Source of the DNA: SFLA01 sp045595785
GTDB taxonomy: Bacteria; Bacillota; Clostridia; Oscillospirales; CAG-382
Assembly (NCBI GenBank): GCA_045595785.1
Contig: JAZOBE010000010.1
Coordinates: 1-45,139 of the forward strand
Direction of reading: 5' to 3'
DNA length: 45,139 bases
Of the stretch, positions 1-7,731 are shown in pieces; position 1 is the stretch's first letter, and each line of letters starts with the position of its first letter. A program made the translations under genes and the position numbers. The notes beneath the pieces were generated by a model that saw nothing but the letters and a program-made list of their open reading frames with translations, had not been told where the DNA came from and did not search any database.

Positions 1-110
1 CACCAATCTCCGTCAAGAAATACGCTATTCGGTAAATCCTGTTTGAGCTGTTGGCACACAGTTGTTTTTCCAACTCCCATAGTGCCACCAATCATATATA
101 AAGTTTTCAT
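1..110 (-). CDS. P-loop ATPase/kinase-like protein, partial (N-terminus)
   Basis: Only the first 36 codons lie in the window; the gene runs off the left edge. It begins with an ATG whose complement is 108-110. The N-terminus carries a Walker A motif, GGTMGVGKTT, at about residues 8-17, after a hydrophobic strand (KTLYMI). That is the start expected of a small nucleotide-binding kinase or AAA-type ATPase that phosphorylates or remodels an unknown substrate. An extended -10 promoter at 148-176 fits this start. The remaining domains are outside the window, so the exact family cannot be named. Confidence 0.7.
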   Translation of the reverse strand, partial: MKTLYMIGGTMGVGKTTVCQQLKQDLPNSVFLDGDW

Positions 111-147
111 CATTCACACCTACAAATTCTTATTTATCGGTGAGTTT

Positions 148-176
148 ATTATATCAAATTTCTATGCACTTTTCAA
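148..176 (-). promoter_or_regulatory. Sigma-A promoter for the partial P-loop gene
   Basis: Read on the minus strand: TTGAAA (171-176), a 17-base spacer, then TATAAT (148-153). The -10 is preceded by TGA, giving an extended -10. It lies 38 bases upstream of the ATG at 110. Confidence 0.65.
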
Positions 177-230
177 TCGGCTATGTGTGTTTTTGCCTTT
201 CCGTTCTCTTCGTGATTACTCGAAAAAACA

Positions 231-264
231 ATCCTCACTATCATTCACGATAGTGAGGATTTTT
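231..264. terminator. Intrinsic terminator after the uxu/kdg operon
   Basis: An 11-base-pair perfect stem pairs 231-241 with 250-260 around an 8-base loop. T-runs flank it on both strands, TTTT after it on plus and TTTTTT after it on minus. It lies just past the kdgK stop and would end that minus-strand operon. It may also block plus-strand transcription. Confidence 0.8.
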
Positions 265-286
265 ACTTTGCCGTATATGTATTACG

Positions 287-1309
287 TTATCTCTGAACTC
301 GGCCGCTTCCGTCGCCGCCTGCTAGCTTTTCAACCTCGGCAACGCTTACACGGTTATAGTCGCCTTCAACGGAGTGCTTGAGCGCAGAAGCCGCAACTGC
401 AAATTCGATAGCGCTCTGAGTATCCTTTCCGTTAAGCAGGGAATATATGAGTCCACCTCCGAAGGAATCGCCACCGCCGACTCTGTCAACTATGTGCAGG
501 TGATATGACTTAGAGAAGCAGTAATTCTCACCGTCATAAAGCATGCCTGCCCAATCGTTATCGTTTGCGGAAATAGAGGAACGGAGGGTAATTGCAACCT
601 TTTCAAAGCCAAATTTGTCTGCCAACTGCTTTGCTACTGATTTATAGCTTTCGTGGTCTAACTTTCCTCCGTAAATGTCGGTGTTTTCAGCTTCGATTCC
701 GAAAACGTCCTTTGCGTCCTCCTCGTTGGAAATACAAACGTCAACATATTGACACAGATCGGTCATAGCTTCTCTTGCCTGTGCTCTTGTCCAAAGCTTG
801 CCGCGGTAGTTAAGGTCGCAGGAGATCTTTATTCCTTTAGCTTTTGCGGCCTTGCAAGCCTCGCGGCATATATCAACCAGATTTGCGCCCAGAGCAGGGG
901 TAATACCTGTAAAATGGAACCAATCTGCACCTTCAAAAATACTGTCCCAATCAAAATCCGAAACAGACGCTTCCTGAATTGCGGAATGAGCACGGTCATA
1001 AATACATACGGAACCTCGCTGTGATGCGCCTTTTTCAAGGAAATAAATACCCACTCTGTCACCGCCGCGAACGATTTTGGAGGTGTCTACTCCAAAATAA
1101 CGAAGCGAATCAACAGCCGCCTGACCGATAGCGTGCTTGGGCAGTTTGGTAACGTAAACGCTGTCCAACTCATAGTTGGCGAGCGAGACCGCTACGTTGG
1201 CTTCACCGCCGCCGAAGGTAGCCTGCATCTGGTCGTTCTGGAAGAAACGGTAATAACCGTTAGGTGCAAGTCTGAGCATAAGCTCGCCGAATGTAACTAC
1301 TCTTTTCAT
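287..1309 (-). CDS. kdgK: 2-dehydro-3-deoxygluconokinase (PfkB family)
   Basis: ATP-dependent cytoplasmic kinase converting 2-keto-3-deoxygluconate (KDG) to KDPG, the third of the four steps encoded here. The 340-residue protein opens with the ribokinase-fold strand (VVTFGELMLRLAP). Near residue 285 it has the PfkB signature DRVGGGDSFGGG, whose Asp is the catalytic base; the glycine-rich run forms the anion hole. Length is normal for the family. The ATG overlaps the eda stop by four bases (ATGA), implying translational coupling. It is the last gene of the operon and is followed by a strong terminator. Assignment to KDG rather than another sugar acid rests mainly on the neighbouring eda, uxuB and uxuA. 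Confidence 0.9.
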   Translation of the reverse strand: MKRVVTFGELMLRLAPNGYYRFFQNDQMQATFGGGEANVAVSLANYELDSVYVTKLPKHAIGQAAVDSLRYFGVDTSKIVRGGDRVGIYFLEKGASQRGSVCIYDRAHSAIQEASVSDFDWDSIFEGADWFHFTGITPALGANLVDICREACKAAKAKGIKISCDLNYRGKLWTRAQAREAMTDLCQYVDVCISNEEDAKDVFGIEAENTDIYGGKLDHESYKSVAKQLADKFGFEKVAITLRSSISANDNDWAGMLYDGENYCFSKSYHLHIVDRVGGGDSFGGGLIYSLLNGKDTQSAIEFAVAASALKHSVEGDYNRVSVAEVEKLAGGDGSGRVQR

Positions 1310-1863
1310 TGTTCAGCCTCCATTTTTTCGAGAGATTCCTTTACGAAAAAGCTTCCGCCGATAGCGGCAACCTTATCGAATGCGAGAAACTCGTCGATAT
1401 TGCTTCTGTCAACTCCGCCGGTGGGAATGAATCTTATCTGGGGGAAGGGAGCGGAAAGCGCCTTAAGCGCCTTGAGACCGCCGTATACGTTGGCAGGAAA
1501 GAATTTAACTGTAGTGATGCCAAGATCCAGAGCCGCCATTATCTCGGTAGGAGTAACGCAGCCGGGGTAATAAGGCACGTTCTTTTCGGCACATACGCTT
1601 GCCACGTCTGCAGAAAGTCCGGGGGAAACGATAAACTCAGCGCCTGCCTTGAGTGCCTCCTCGCACTGGGAAGCGTTGATGACTGTACCTGCTCCGATAG
1701 ACATATCGGGATAATTCTTAACTGCGTATTCAATAGCTTCTGCTGCGCATGCGGTACGGAAGGTTATTTCCGCACAGTTGATGCCGTTGTTTTTAAGAGC
1801 TTTGAGTATTCTGTCTGTTTCACCAAGCTCCTTTATAACCACTACGGGAATATATTTTTCCAT
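1306..1863 (-). CDS. eda: KDPG aldolase
   Basis: Class I aldolase splitting 2-keto-3-deoxy-6-phosphogluconate into pyruvate and glyceraldehyde-3-phosphate. Visible motifs are the substrate-site stretch AEITFRT (about 31-37), the GAGTV strand, the Schiff-base lysine in VKFFPA (about 119-124) and the phosphate-binding IPTGGV (about 146-151). At 185 residues it is somewhat shorter than the roughly 205-215 usual for the family, mostly at the ends. A good ribosome binding site (AAAGGAGC) precedes the ATG. The stop overlaps the kdgK start, and uxuB ends 21 bases upstream, so it sits inside one operon. 4-hydroxy-2-oxoglutarate aldolase activity is commonly shared by this family. Confidence 0.92.
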   Translation of the reverse strand: MEKYIPVVVIKELGETDRILKALKNNGINCAEITFRTACAAEAIEYAVKNYPDMSIGAGTVINASQCEEALKAGAEFIVSPGLSADVASVCAEKNVPYYPGCVTPTEIMAALDLGITTVKFFPANVYGGLKALKALSAPFPQIRFIPTGGVDRSNIDEFLAFDKVAAIGGSFFVKESLEKMEAEQ

Positions 1864-1884
1864 TATTATTGCTCCTTTTATTTT

Positions 1885-2730
1885 TTATACGCCGGAATAT
1901 GCCGCAAAGCCGCAGTCGATAGGAAGCACTACTCCGGTAATGGCGGATGCGGATCGGTCGTCACAAAGGAAGAGGGTGGCACCGAGCAGCTCGCTTGCAT
2001 CAACAAATCTATTCATAGGAGTGCCGTTCAGTATCTTTGCACTGCGGGCGGTAGGGGTGCCGTCCTCGTTAAAGAGGAGTGCTTTGTTCTGTGCGGATAC
2101 AAGAAAACCGGGTGCAATTGCGTTACAGCGGATGCCAGTTCCCGCAAAGTGGGTCGCCAGCCACTGGGTAAAGTTGGAAATACCTGCTTTTGCCGCAGAA
2201 TATGCGGGTATCTTAGTAAGGGGCGTATATGCGTTCATAGAAGAGATGTTCAGAATACATCCGCCGTTTTTCTCTACCAGGTCCTTTGCAAACACCTGCG
2301 TGGGAAGAAGTGTGCCTTGGAAATTAAGCTTGAAAACAAAATCAACACCGGAAGCGTCAAGATCAAAAAAGGATTTTCCGCCTTCCTTTGCTTCGTGCTG
2401 GTATTCGTTGTCGGTGGTTGCTCTGGGATTGTTTCCGCCTGCACCGTTAACCAGAATATCGCACTTTCCGAGGTCGGCAACCACTTGCCTGTGTACATCC
2501 TCCAGCATTTGGGTATCAAGTACGTTTGCAGCATAGCCTTCGCAAACATATCCCTCTGCTTTCAACTCGTCAGCCAGCGCTTTAACAGCTTCACCGTTTA
2601 AGTCAAGTGCCGCTACCTTTGCTCCGGACTGAGCAAACGCTCTTGCCATAGCACCACAGATGAGTCCGCCTGCGCCGGTGATAACAACAACTTTGCCTTT
2701 GTAATCTATATTAAGAGGAAGGTCTATCAT
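1885..2730 (-). CDS. uxuB: SDR-type D-mannonate oxidoreductase (fructuronate reductase)
   Basis: Short-chain dehydrogenase of 281 residues expected to interconvert D-fructuronate and D-mannonate with NAD(P)H. The Rossmann motif TGAGGLICG is near residue 18-26, NGAGG near 95, the catalytic Ser in ISSMNAY and the YSAAK active site near 175-179. It resembles the Bacillus-type UxuB (YjmF), which is an SDR, rather than the long-chain E. coli UxuB. A clear AAAGGAG lies before the ATG, and the uxuA stop is 11 bases upstream. The operon context (uxuA, eda, kdgK) gives the substrate; from sequence alone gluconate 5-dehydrogenase-like activity would also be possible. Confidence 0.85.
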   Translation of the reverse strand: MIDLPLNIDYKGKVVVITGAGGLICGAMARAFAQSGAKVAALDLNGEAVKALADELKAEGYVCEGYAANVLDTQMLEDVHRQVVADLGKCDILVNGAGGNNPRATTDNEYQHEAKEGGKSFFDLDASGVDFVFKLNFQGTLLPTQVFAKDLVEKNGGCILNISSMNAYTPLTKIPAYSAAKAGISNFTQWLATHFAGTGIRCNAIAPGFLVSAQNKALLFNEDGTPTARSAKILNGTPMNRFVDASELLGATLFLCDDRSASAITGVVLPIDCGFAAYSGV

Positions 2731-2741
2731 TGTTTTCTCCT

Positions 2742-3821
2742 TTATTTCTTGTTCTTTTCAAGAGTATCCCAAACGCCAAGCATATACATTGTTCCCAGTG
2801 CGCGGTCATACAGTCCGTAGCCGGGACGCACGTTTCCGGGTCCTTCATTCCAAAGGTGTCTGCCGTGATCGGGTCGGATATATCCAGTAAATCCACCCTC
2901 ATGATAAGCGGTAAGGATGTCAATAATTCCTGTGTCACCGTCGCAATCTCTGTGGCTTGCTTCGGAAAAATCACCGTTTTCAAAATGCTTTACGTTTCTT
3001 ATGTGTGCAAACGCAATTCTGTCGCAATGCTTGCGAACTATATCAGCAACGTGGTTTTCAGGGTTGGCGTTAAGACTTCCCGAACAAAGTGTAAGACAGT
3101 TGTATTCGTCATCAACCATCTTCAGGAAACGGTTAATGCTCTGTTCGTCAACAAGCAGACGGGGCAGACCGAATATATCCCAAGGCGGGTCATCCATATG
3201 TATCGCCATCTTGATATCGCACTCGCGGCAGGTGGGCATAATTGCTTCAAGGAAATATTTAAGGTTCTCCCAAAGCTTTTCGTGGTCAACGCCCTCATAA
3301 GCGCGGAACAATTCGTCCAGCTTAGCCATACGCTCAGGCTCCCAACCCGGGAATGACATACCGTACTTCTCGGTAAAATCCAAAATGTACTTAGCCATAG
3401 CGTTGTAATCGTCCTGAATCATATTCTTTTCATAGAACAGGGCAGTGGATCCGTCACCCACAGGATGGAAAAGATTGCTTCTCGTCCAGTCAAATATAGG
3501 CATAAAGTTATAGCATATAACCTTTACTCCGAATTGTGAGAGATTCCGTATACACTGCTTGTAGTTTTCGATATACATATCTCTGGTGGGAAGACCAATC
3601 TTTATATCGTCGTGTACGTTTACAGATTCCACAACGTCCATATTGAATCCGTATTCGTCAAGCTGACGCTTGACCTCCGCGATCTCGTCGATTTCCCATA
3701 TTTCGCCGGGCATTTTATGGTGCAAAGCCCAAACTATCCCGTCAACTCCCGGTATTTGTTTAATGTCGGAGAGCTTTATATTGTCGTTGCCCTCTCCGTA
3801 CCAGCGAAAACACATTTTCAT
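2742..3821 (-). CDS. uxuA: Mannonate dehydratase
   Basis: Fe/Mn-dependent TIM-barrel enzyme dehydrating D-mannonate to KDG. The N-terminus (MKMCFRWYGEGND) and the following IPGVDGIVWALHH are diagnostic of UxuA. Metal-binding residues are expected in AIHMDDPP, LCSGSLN, FAHIRNVK and the C-terminal YIRPDHGR. I chose the ATG at 3821 because AAAGGAGC lies 10 bases before it. A GTG seven codons further out (3842) would place that Shine-Dalgarno sequence inside the gene. The 359 residues match the family. It is the first gene of the operon, with a consensus-like promoter at 3865-3893. No glucuronate isomerase (uxaC) or transporter is nearby. Confidence 0.95.
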   Translation of the reverse strand: MKMCFRWYGEGNDNIKLSDIKQIPGVDGIVWALHHKMPGEIWEIDEIAEVKRQLDEYGFNMDVVESVNVHDDIKIGLPTRDMYIENYKQCIRNLSQFGVKVICYNFMPIFDWTRSNLFHPVGDGSTALFYEKNMIQDDYNAMAKYILDFTEKYGMSFPGWEPERMAKLDELFRAYEGVDHEKLWENLKYFLEAIMPTCRECDIKMAIHMDDPPWDIFGLPRLLVDEQSINRFLKMVDDEYNCLTLCSGSLNANPENHVADIVRKHCDRIAFAHIRNVKHFENGDFSEASHRDCDGDTGIIDILTAYHEGGFTGYIRPDHGRHLWNEGPGNVRPGYGLYDRALGTMYMLGVWDTLEKNKK

Positions 3822-3864
3822 ATCCGGAAAAGCTCCTTTCACATGCTTGCTTTTTTACCAAAAT

Positions 3865-3893
3865 ATTATATCACTGTTTTTGTTTTGTTGCAA
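3865..3893 (-). promoter_or_regulatory. Sigma-A promoter of the uxuA-uxuB-eda-kdgK operon
   Basis: On the minus strand: TTGCAA (3888-3893), 17-base spacer, TATAAT (3865-3870), 43 bases before the uxuA ATG. No convincing operator palindrome was seen, so the hexuronate regulator is not identified. Confidence 0.75.
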
Positions 3894-3930
3894 TATTGTT
3901 TTGACTTGATGCAAAAATATTTTTATACTA

Positions 3931-3960
3931 AAAAAGCTCACTGCATTTTGCGCAGAGAGC
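3931..3960 (-). terminator. Intrinsic terminator after the YjbR-MGMT gene
   Basis: A stem with one mismatch pairs 3936-3944 with 3952-3960 around a 7-base loop. On the minus strand TTTTT follows (3931-3935). It lies about 35 bases past the stop at 3994 and upstream of the uxu promoter, so it separates the two operons. Confidence 0.7.
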
Positions 3961-3993
3961 CGTTTTTCGGGAATCGTATGAAGTTTTTTCTTT

Positions 3994-4665
3994 TTACGGA
4001 ATCGGTTTGTATTCGTATTTCTTCAGATCAACTTTTCCGTTCTCGACTTCAACACCGTCCTGCTCAAGCCGGCGCTTTTGTTCTTCCATACCGCCAAAAG
4101 CGTATGCGTCACTAAGCTCACCTTTGCTGTTTACTACCTTGTAGCAGGGATATTTGTCTCCATCTGGGTTTGAATGAAGTGCATTTCCGACATATCGAGA
4201 TAATCTCTTGTTACCAAGCATTTGAGCAAGCGTTCCGTAAGTAATCACCTTGCCTTGAGGGATTGTCAAAAGAAGCTCGTACAGCTTTTGATTTTTATTC
4301 GTGTTTTTGGTTTTGCTTTTTGTCATATCATAGCTTATGTTTACCAGATGCTTTATCAAATCATCGGATACGTCGGGAAGCAGGGCGGAAACCCAATGAT
4401 TTTTGTTCATGTGGTATGCGGGATATATTCCGTCCTCCGCATCGTAAGAACCCAACAGCACAAACGGCAGCTTTATGTTTACAACGTTTATTTTTTCATC
4501 GCTGTCGATTCCGAATTTACGCCGTGAAATCTTCATTACAATAGCATACCATTTGCGGTTATCCTTATGTCTCAGCACCGCAGTTTCAAAATCCTCGTTA
4601 AAGGGATATTCTTCGGCAGTACCATAAGTATTAAAACAATGCTTTATAAATTCGTGTTTTGTCAT
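3994..4665 (-). CDS. MmcQ/YjbR domain fused to MGMT-like alkyltransferase domain
   Basis: Two-domain 223-residue protein. Residues about 1-120 look like the MmcQ/YjbR (CyaY-like) fold, with the hallmark YPAYHMNKNHWVSALL near residues 82-97 and a closing SYDMT. Residues about 125-200 resemble the DNA-binding half of O6-alkylguanine-DNA alkyltransferase: IPQGKVITYGTLAQMLGN, a recognition helix, then PCYKVVNSKG. The catalytic-type Cys is retained. The usual PCHRVV is PCYKVV, so the His that activates the Cys is Tyr, and repair activity is uncertain. It lies last in a possible five-gene minus-strand run and is followed by a terminator. A role in binding or repairing alkylated DNA is inference. 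Confidence 0.8.
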   Translation of the reverse strand: MTKHEFIKHCFNTYGTAEEYPFNEDFETAVLRHKDNRKWYAIVMKISRRKFGIDSDEKINVVNIKLPFVLLGSYDAEDGIYPAYHMNKNHWVSALLPDVSDDLIKHLVNISYDMTKSKTKNTNKNQKLYELLLTIPQGKVITYGTLAQMLGNKRLSRYVGNALHSNPDGDKYPCYKVVNSKGELSDAYAFGGMEEQKRRLEQDGVEVENGKVDLKKYEYKPIP

Positions 4666-4751
4666 ATTCTGTTATTTCTGCTCATTTAACCTTTCACAAG
4701 TTGATTTTGTCATCAGCTTCACGCCGCAAGTGAAGAATAAGCTGCTTTGCT

Positions 4752-5372
4752 TCAAATATCCTCATTGTTTTCCCGTTGCCAATCCGGCAGACGAAAGATC
4801 ATTATTCTCTCACGGGAATCATCGCCGTCAAAAAGGTCGCGGCAATCTATTTCATCGTAAAAATCCAATTCGTTTACCGTAGCAAGGTAACACATATACT
4901 CACTTGACGGATAATAGAAAAACAAAAGCATCTCTCTCGGTGCATCATAATAAGAGCGGAGTATTCTTGCTATTACTGCACGAAGTATCTCGGCAGAAAA
5001 AGGATTAAAGAAATAACACCTGTTTACTTCAGTCGGTACATCAAACTCTTCAGCCCGCGCCGCTTCAAAGGTAGCTCTTACTCGCGATGCTTTCAGATTC
5101 TCTATAGCACGGTTATATATTCTTTCATCATATTCAATTCCAATAGCTTTTGCTTTTGTCTGATATGACAAAAAGAGCGATACTCGACCTTTTCCGCACC
5201 CGTAGTCCAAGACAACGTCGCCCTTACGTATTAATCCGCTGTTAGCAAGACGTTCCAGAACGCTGTAAGGGGTAGGCTCGTAGGGATAACGGTATTGGTC
5301 GGAATTGGTATCGTCCCGACCGCTTGTTTTTATATGTAAAAGCTTATCCCAGTTAGTTTCGTTGTCTGTCAT
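4752..5372 (-). CDS. Class I SAM-dependent methyltransferase
   Basis: Rossmann-fold methyltransferase of about 206 residues. Motif I is VVLDYGCGKGRVS with the acidic residue of motif II in GIEYDE, followed by FNPFSAEILR, where motif IV would sit. The substrate is not evident. I chose the ATG at 5372, which has GAGG six bases upstream; an eight-codon-longer TTG form at 5396 would overlap the upstream gene by seven bases. The end of the upstream membrane methyltransferase lies 17 bases away, so the two are probably cotranscribed. Confidence 0.8.
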   Translation of the reverse strand: MTDNETNWDKLLHIKTSGRDDTNSDQYRYPYEPTPYSVLERLANSGLIRKGDVVLDYGCGKGRVSLFLSYQTKAKAIGIEYDERIYNRAIENLKASRVRATFEAARAEEFDVPTEVNRCYFFNPFSAEILRAVIARILRSYYDAPREMLLFFYYPSSEYMCYLATVNELDFYDEIDCRDLFDGDDSRERIMIFRLPDWQRENNEDI

Positions 5373-5389
5373 TTTTGCCTCGTATCGGA

Positions 5390-6055
5390 TTACCAAATTA
5401 AAGGGAAGAGACGGTATTTTACTTTCTTTTTGTATTCGGTATAACCGTCAAGTCCGCGTTCAAGTACCTTTTCCTCGTTGATTATTCTTACTGCTATTAC
5501 TCCAATATACGGTAAAAAGCAAAGCAGCGACCACCAGGAGCCGAGTACTATGGGAATGGAAAGAAACAGCCAAACGGTTACCGCATACATCGGATGTCGT
5601 ACTATTCCGTACAGCCCTGTGTCTACCACCTTTTGGTTTTCCTGCACTTGGATAGTTCTTGAAAGATAAACGTTTTCACGCATTACTTCCGCATAAAGGG
5701 CGTATGACACAAGAAGTACGACTGATGCTGATATTACTACCCATATCGGCATTTTTGACCAGCCGAATCTGTAATCGATACCCGCAATAATAAATCCTGC
5801 CAAGAACAGCAATCCGGATAAGGCTACTACGCCCTTCTGGGTTTTCTCTTTTTCCTTGGTATTCAGACGTTTTGCAAGAAGCTCGGGCGATTTTACGAAC
5901 ATTACTATTCCAAATATCAGCATGGGAATAAACAAAAGTCCGATAAACAGCCACCCGTTAGTATATTCAAATCCGCCTGCAGGAACAAACAAAAGCGTAC
6001 CTACCAGCAAAAGTCCTGCCGTAAATTTTATCAGTGCGTTTAAGAACAGTTTCAT
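5390..6055 (-). CDS. Isoprenylcysteine carboxyl methyltransferase-like membrane protein
   Basis: Integral membrane protein of 221 residues with about five hydrophobic segments. The C-terminal half has the ICMT/PEMT signature: YGIVRHPMYA (about 149-158), followed by a hydrophobic hairpin and RIINEEKVLERGLDGYTEYKKKVKYRLFPLIW-type ending, in which the EE and the Y-x-x-Y/K pattern bind SAM in this superfamily. Bacterial members methylate lipids or unknown small molecules, and the substrate here is not known. It lies between the DUF1349 gene and a soluble methyltransferase, all on the minus strand. Confidence 0.82.
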   Translation of the reverse strand: MKLFLNALIKFTAGLLLVGTLLFVPAGGFEYTNGWLFIGLLFIPMLIFGIVMFVKSPELLAKRLNTKEKEKTQKGVVALSGLLFLAGFIIAGIDYRFGWSKMPIWVVISASVVLLVSYALYAEVMRENVYLSRTIQVQENQKVVDTGLYGIVRHPMYAVTVWLFLSIPIVLGSWWSLLCFLPYIGVIAVRIINEEKVLERGLDGYTEYKKKVKYRLFPLIW

Positions 6056-6108
6056 TGTCGCTCATCCTCTTATAGACACTTTTTTTGTAACAGTTTGGTT
6101 ATATTACA

Positions 6109-6717
6109 TCAGTTTTCGTCAGGCTGCTGACCGTCGTGGGGATGCCATTTACATTCGGAAATTTCCATTTCGGTAAATACCGCCTTGAACGAGGATTCTT
6201 CCGGGCTGCAAGCGTAAATGCCAAAGCTGACAGCTTCCTTTGCATTGAAAATATGGCAAATGCGCATTTGCTTAAAATTCACTCCGTCCAAGGAGTTTTC
6301 TATACAAAAGTCATCTTCTCTGCGGCTGAGCCTGAACCAGATGCTTTTTTGAGTAGCGTCTATATCAACGGATGCCCAATCGGAATATCCGTTGTTTGTA
6401 ACAACACTGCCCAGTCTCTGAATGTTCTCATTTTCATATTCCACCGATGCTTTCAGCCAATTCTCGCTGTCAAGATACATAACGATACCGCTTTGGTCAA
6501 ACCGTACCTTTGAATCAAACTCGGTCTTTACAGTAAACGAGAAATACTTGTCCTCGGTTTTTGCCTGGAGCAGGGGAGCGTTGTCGTTTCTGAAATGGTA
6601 ATACGTCCTTTGCCAGAGATCGGTGTGAGGCTGAGTTATAATTACCACACTGTCCTTGTTGACGGTATACGCTTCGGGCGCTCTTGTCCAAAGCATCGCG
6701 GTGGGGTCCATTTTCAT
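6109..6717 (-). CDS. DUF1349 domain protein (concanavalin A-like fold)
   Basis: A 202-residue soluble protein without signal peptide. It matches the DUF1349 pattern: a start rich in beta-strands, DLWQRTYYHFRNDNAP, then KVRFDQSGIVMYLDSENWLKASVEYEN and a late FGIYACSPEESSFKAVFTE. The family adopts a jelly-roll fold related to concanavalin A-like lectins and has been linked to carbohydrate binding, but no reaction is established. GAGGT precedes the ATG. The GNAT gene ends 28 bases upstream, so an operon is likely. Confidence 0.85.
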   Translation of the reverse strand: MKMDPTAMLWTRAPEAYTVNKDSVVIITQPHTDLWQRTYYHFRNDNAPLLQAKTEDKYFSFTVKTEFDSKVRFDQSGIVMYLDSENWLKASVEYENENIQRLGSVVTNNGYSDWASVDIDATQKSIWFRLSRREDDFCIENSLDGVNFKQMRICHIFNAKEAVSFGIYACSPEESSFKAVFTEMEISECKWHPHDGQQPDEN

Positions 6718-6745
6718 AGATATTTACCTCGTTAATAAGTCATTT

Positions 6746-7180
6746 TTACAGCCATTGTATGAAGGCAGTCTTATCGTTGCAATTGTAACCTGCTTTTCGG
6801 TAAAAATCAAGAGTCTTTCTGTCTTTTGCACCGGTAAGCAACATTATTTTGTAGCAGTTTTCCCGTTTTGCAATTTCTTTTGCATAGTCAAGACACGCCG
6901 TAGCAAACCCTTTATTTCGGTGTCCGCTATGTGTAATAACGTTTTCTATCAGCGCGTAGGACTGTTGGTAATGGGTCAAATTAGGAATTATTACACATAC
7001 GCATGAGGATAATATTCTTCCGTCTTCCTCCGCAACGATTATATGATGGCTGCAGTCATTTATTATCTGCGCCCAAAGCTGTGTGAGCTTATCCGAGAAG
7101 ACCGGCATCTCGTTGTCATGCAGATGAGTATAAAGCTCCATAAGTCCTTGCAGATCCTGTATAGTGGCTTCTCTTATCAT
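6746..7180 (-). CDS. GNAT family N-acetyltransferase
   Basis: About 144 residues, starting at MIREATIQDL, the typical first strand of the GNAT fold. The acetyl-CoA pyrophosphate loop is expected at HSGHRNKGFATACLDYA (about 92-108), matching the R-x-x-G-x-G/A pattern. The ending has YRKAGY and a final aromatic strand. The ATG at 7180 is preceded by CGGAG; a TTG seven codons upstream has no such site. The acceptor substrate cannot be told. It appears to be the first gene of the five-gene minus-strand run ending at 3994, and a hairpin at 7211-7236 separates it from bcp. Confidence 0.85.
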   Translation of the reverse strand: MIREATIQDLQGLMELYTHLHDNEMPVFSDKLTQLWAQIINDCSHHIIVAEEDGRILSSCVCVIIPNLTHYQQSYALIENVITHSGHRNKGFATACLDYAKEIAKRENCYKIMLLTGAKDRKTLDFYRKAGYNCNDKTAFIQWL

Positions 7181-7210
7181 ACTTTTCTCCGATATTAACA
7201 AAAATCTTTA

Positions 7211-7236
7211 AAAGGGCAGTATATCAACTGCCCTTT
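7211..7236. terminator. Intrinsic terminator after bcp
   Basis: A perfect 10-base-pair stem pairs 7211-7220 with 7227-7236 around a 6-base loop. On the minus strand it is followed by TAAAGATTTTTG. It lies 29 bases past the bcp stop and just upstream of the GNAT gene; some read-through to that gene is possible because little room remains for a separate promoter. Confidence 0.75.
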
Positions 7237-7265
7237 GTTTTGGGGGATTATTAATGAAAAACGAT

Positions 7266-7718
7266 TTACAGCTTTGCGAGTATTTCAGCGGCGTTGGTGT
7301 CCGGCTTTACCTTGGGCATTATCTCTTGGATAACACCGTTTTCATCAATGATAAAAGTGGTACGAACCACGCCCATACCTACCTTTCCGCACATTTTCTT
7401 TTCCTGCCATACGTCATAGGCCTGAATTGCCGAAAGCTGTGGGTCAGAAAGCAAAACGAAAGGCAAATTATACTTTTCCGCAAACTTAATGTGGGAAGCA
7501 ACGCTGTCCTTGCTGATGCCGATGACCTCTATATTCTTTTCTTTAAACTCGTCGTACGCATCAGCAAACGCGCAGGCTTGTCTGGTACAGCCGGGAGTAT
7601 TGTCCTTGGGATAAAAATACAATACTACCTTTTTACCTGTAAAATCGGAAAGGGATACCTGGTGTCCGTTTTTGTCATTCAAAGTAAAATTCGGGGCTTT
7701 ATCACCTGTTTTAAGCAT
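7266..7718 (-). CDS. bcp: Thiol peroxidase, Bcp/PrxQ-type peroxiredoxin
   Basis: Cytoplasmic peroxiredoxin of 150 residues reducing hydrogen and organic peroxides with thioredoxin-like donors. It begins with GDKAPNFTL. The peroxidatic cysteine lies in DNTPGCTRQAC (about 39-49), and the second Cys five residues later is where PrxQ-type enzymes carry the resolving Cys. The Arg expected to stabilise the active site is in VVRTTFIID. Length is normal. AAAGGAG precedes the ATG. It starts 13 bases after the CoA-disulfide reductase gene, so both belong to one redox-defence operon. Confidence 0.93.
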   Translation of the reverse strand: MLKTGDKAPNFTLNDKNGHQVSLSDFTGKKVVLYFYPKDNTPGCTRQACAFADAYDEFKEKNIEVIGISKDSVASHIKFAEKYNLPFVLLSDPQLSAIQAYDVWQEKKMCGKVGMGVVRTTFIIDENGVIQEIMPKVKPDTNAAEILAKL

Positions 7719-7731
7719 AGTTGTTTCTCCT

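Noticed and set aside
1309..2601. Open frame of about 430 codons on the plus strand
   Set aside because: Antisense to eda and uxuB, Cys-rich and without domain signal or start signal.
4717..4735. Hairpin CTTCAC/GTGAAG between the methyltransferase and YjbR-MGMT genes
   Set aside because: Only six base pairs and no T-run on either strand; not a terminator.
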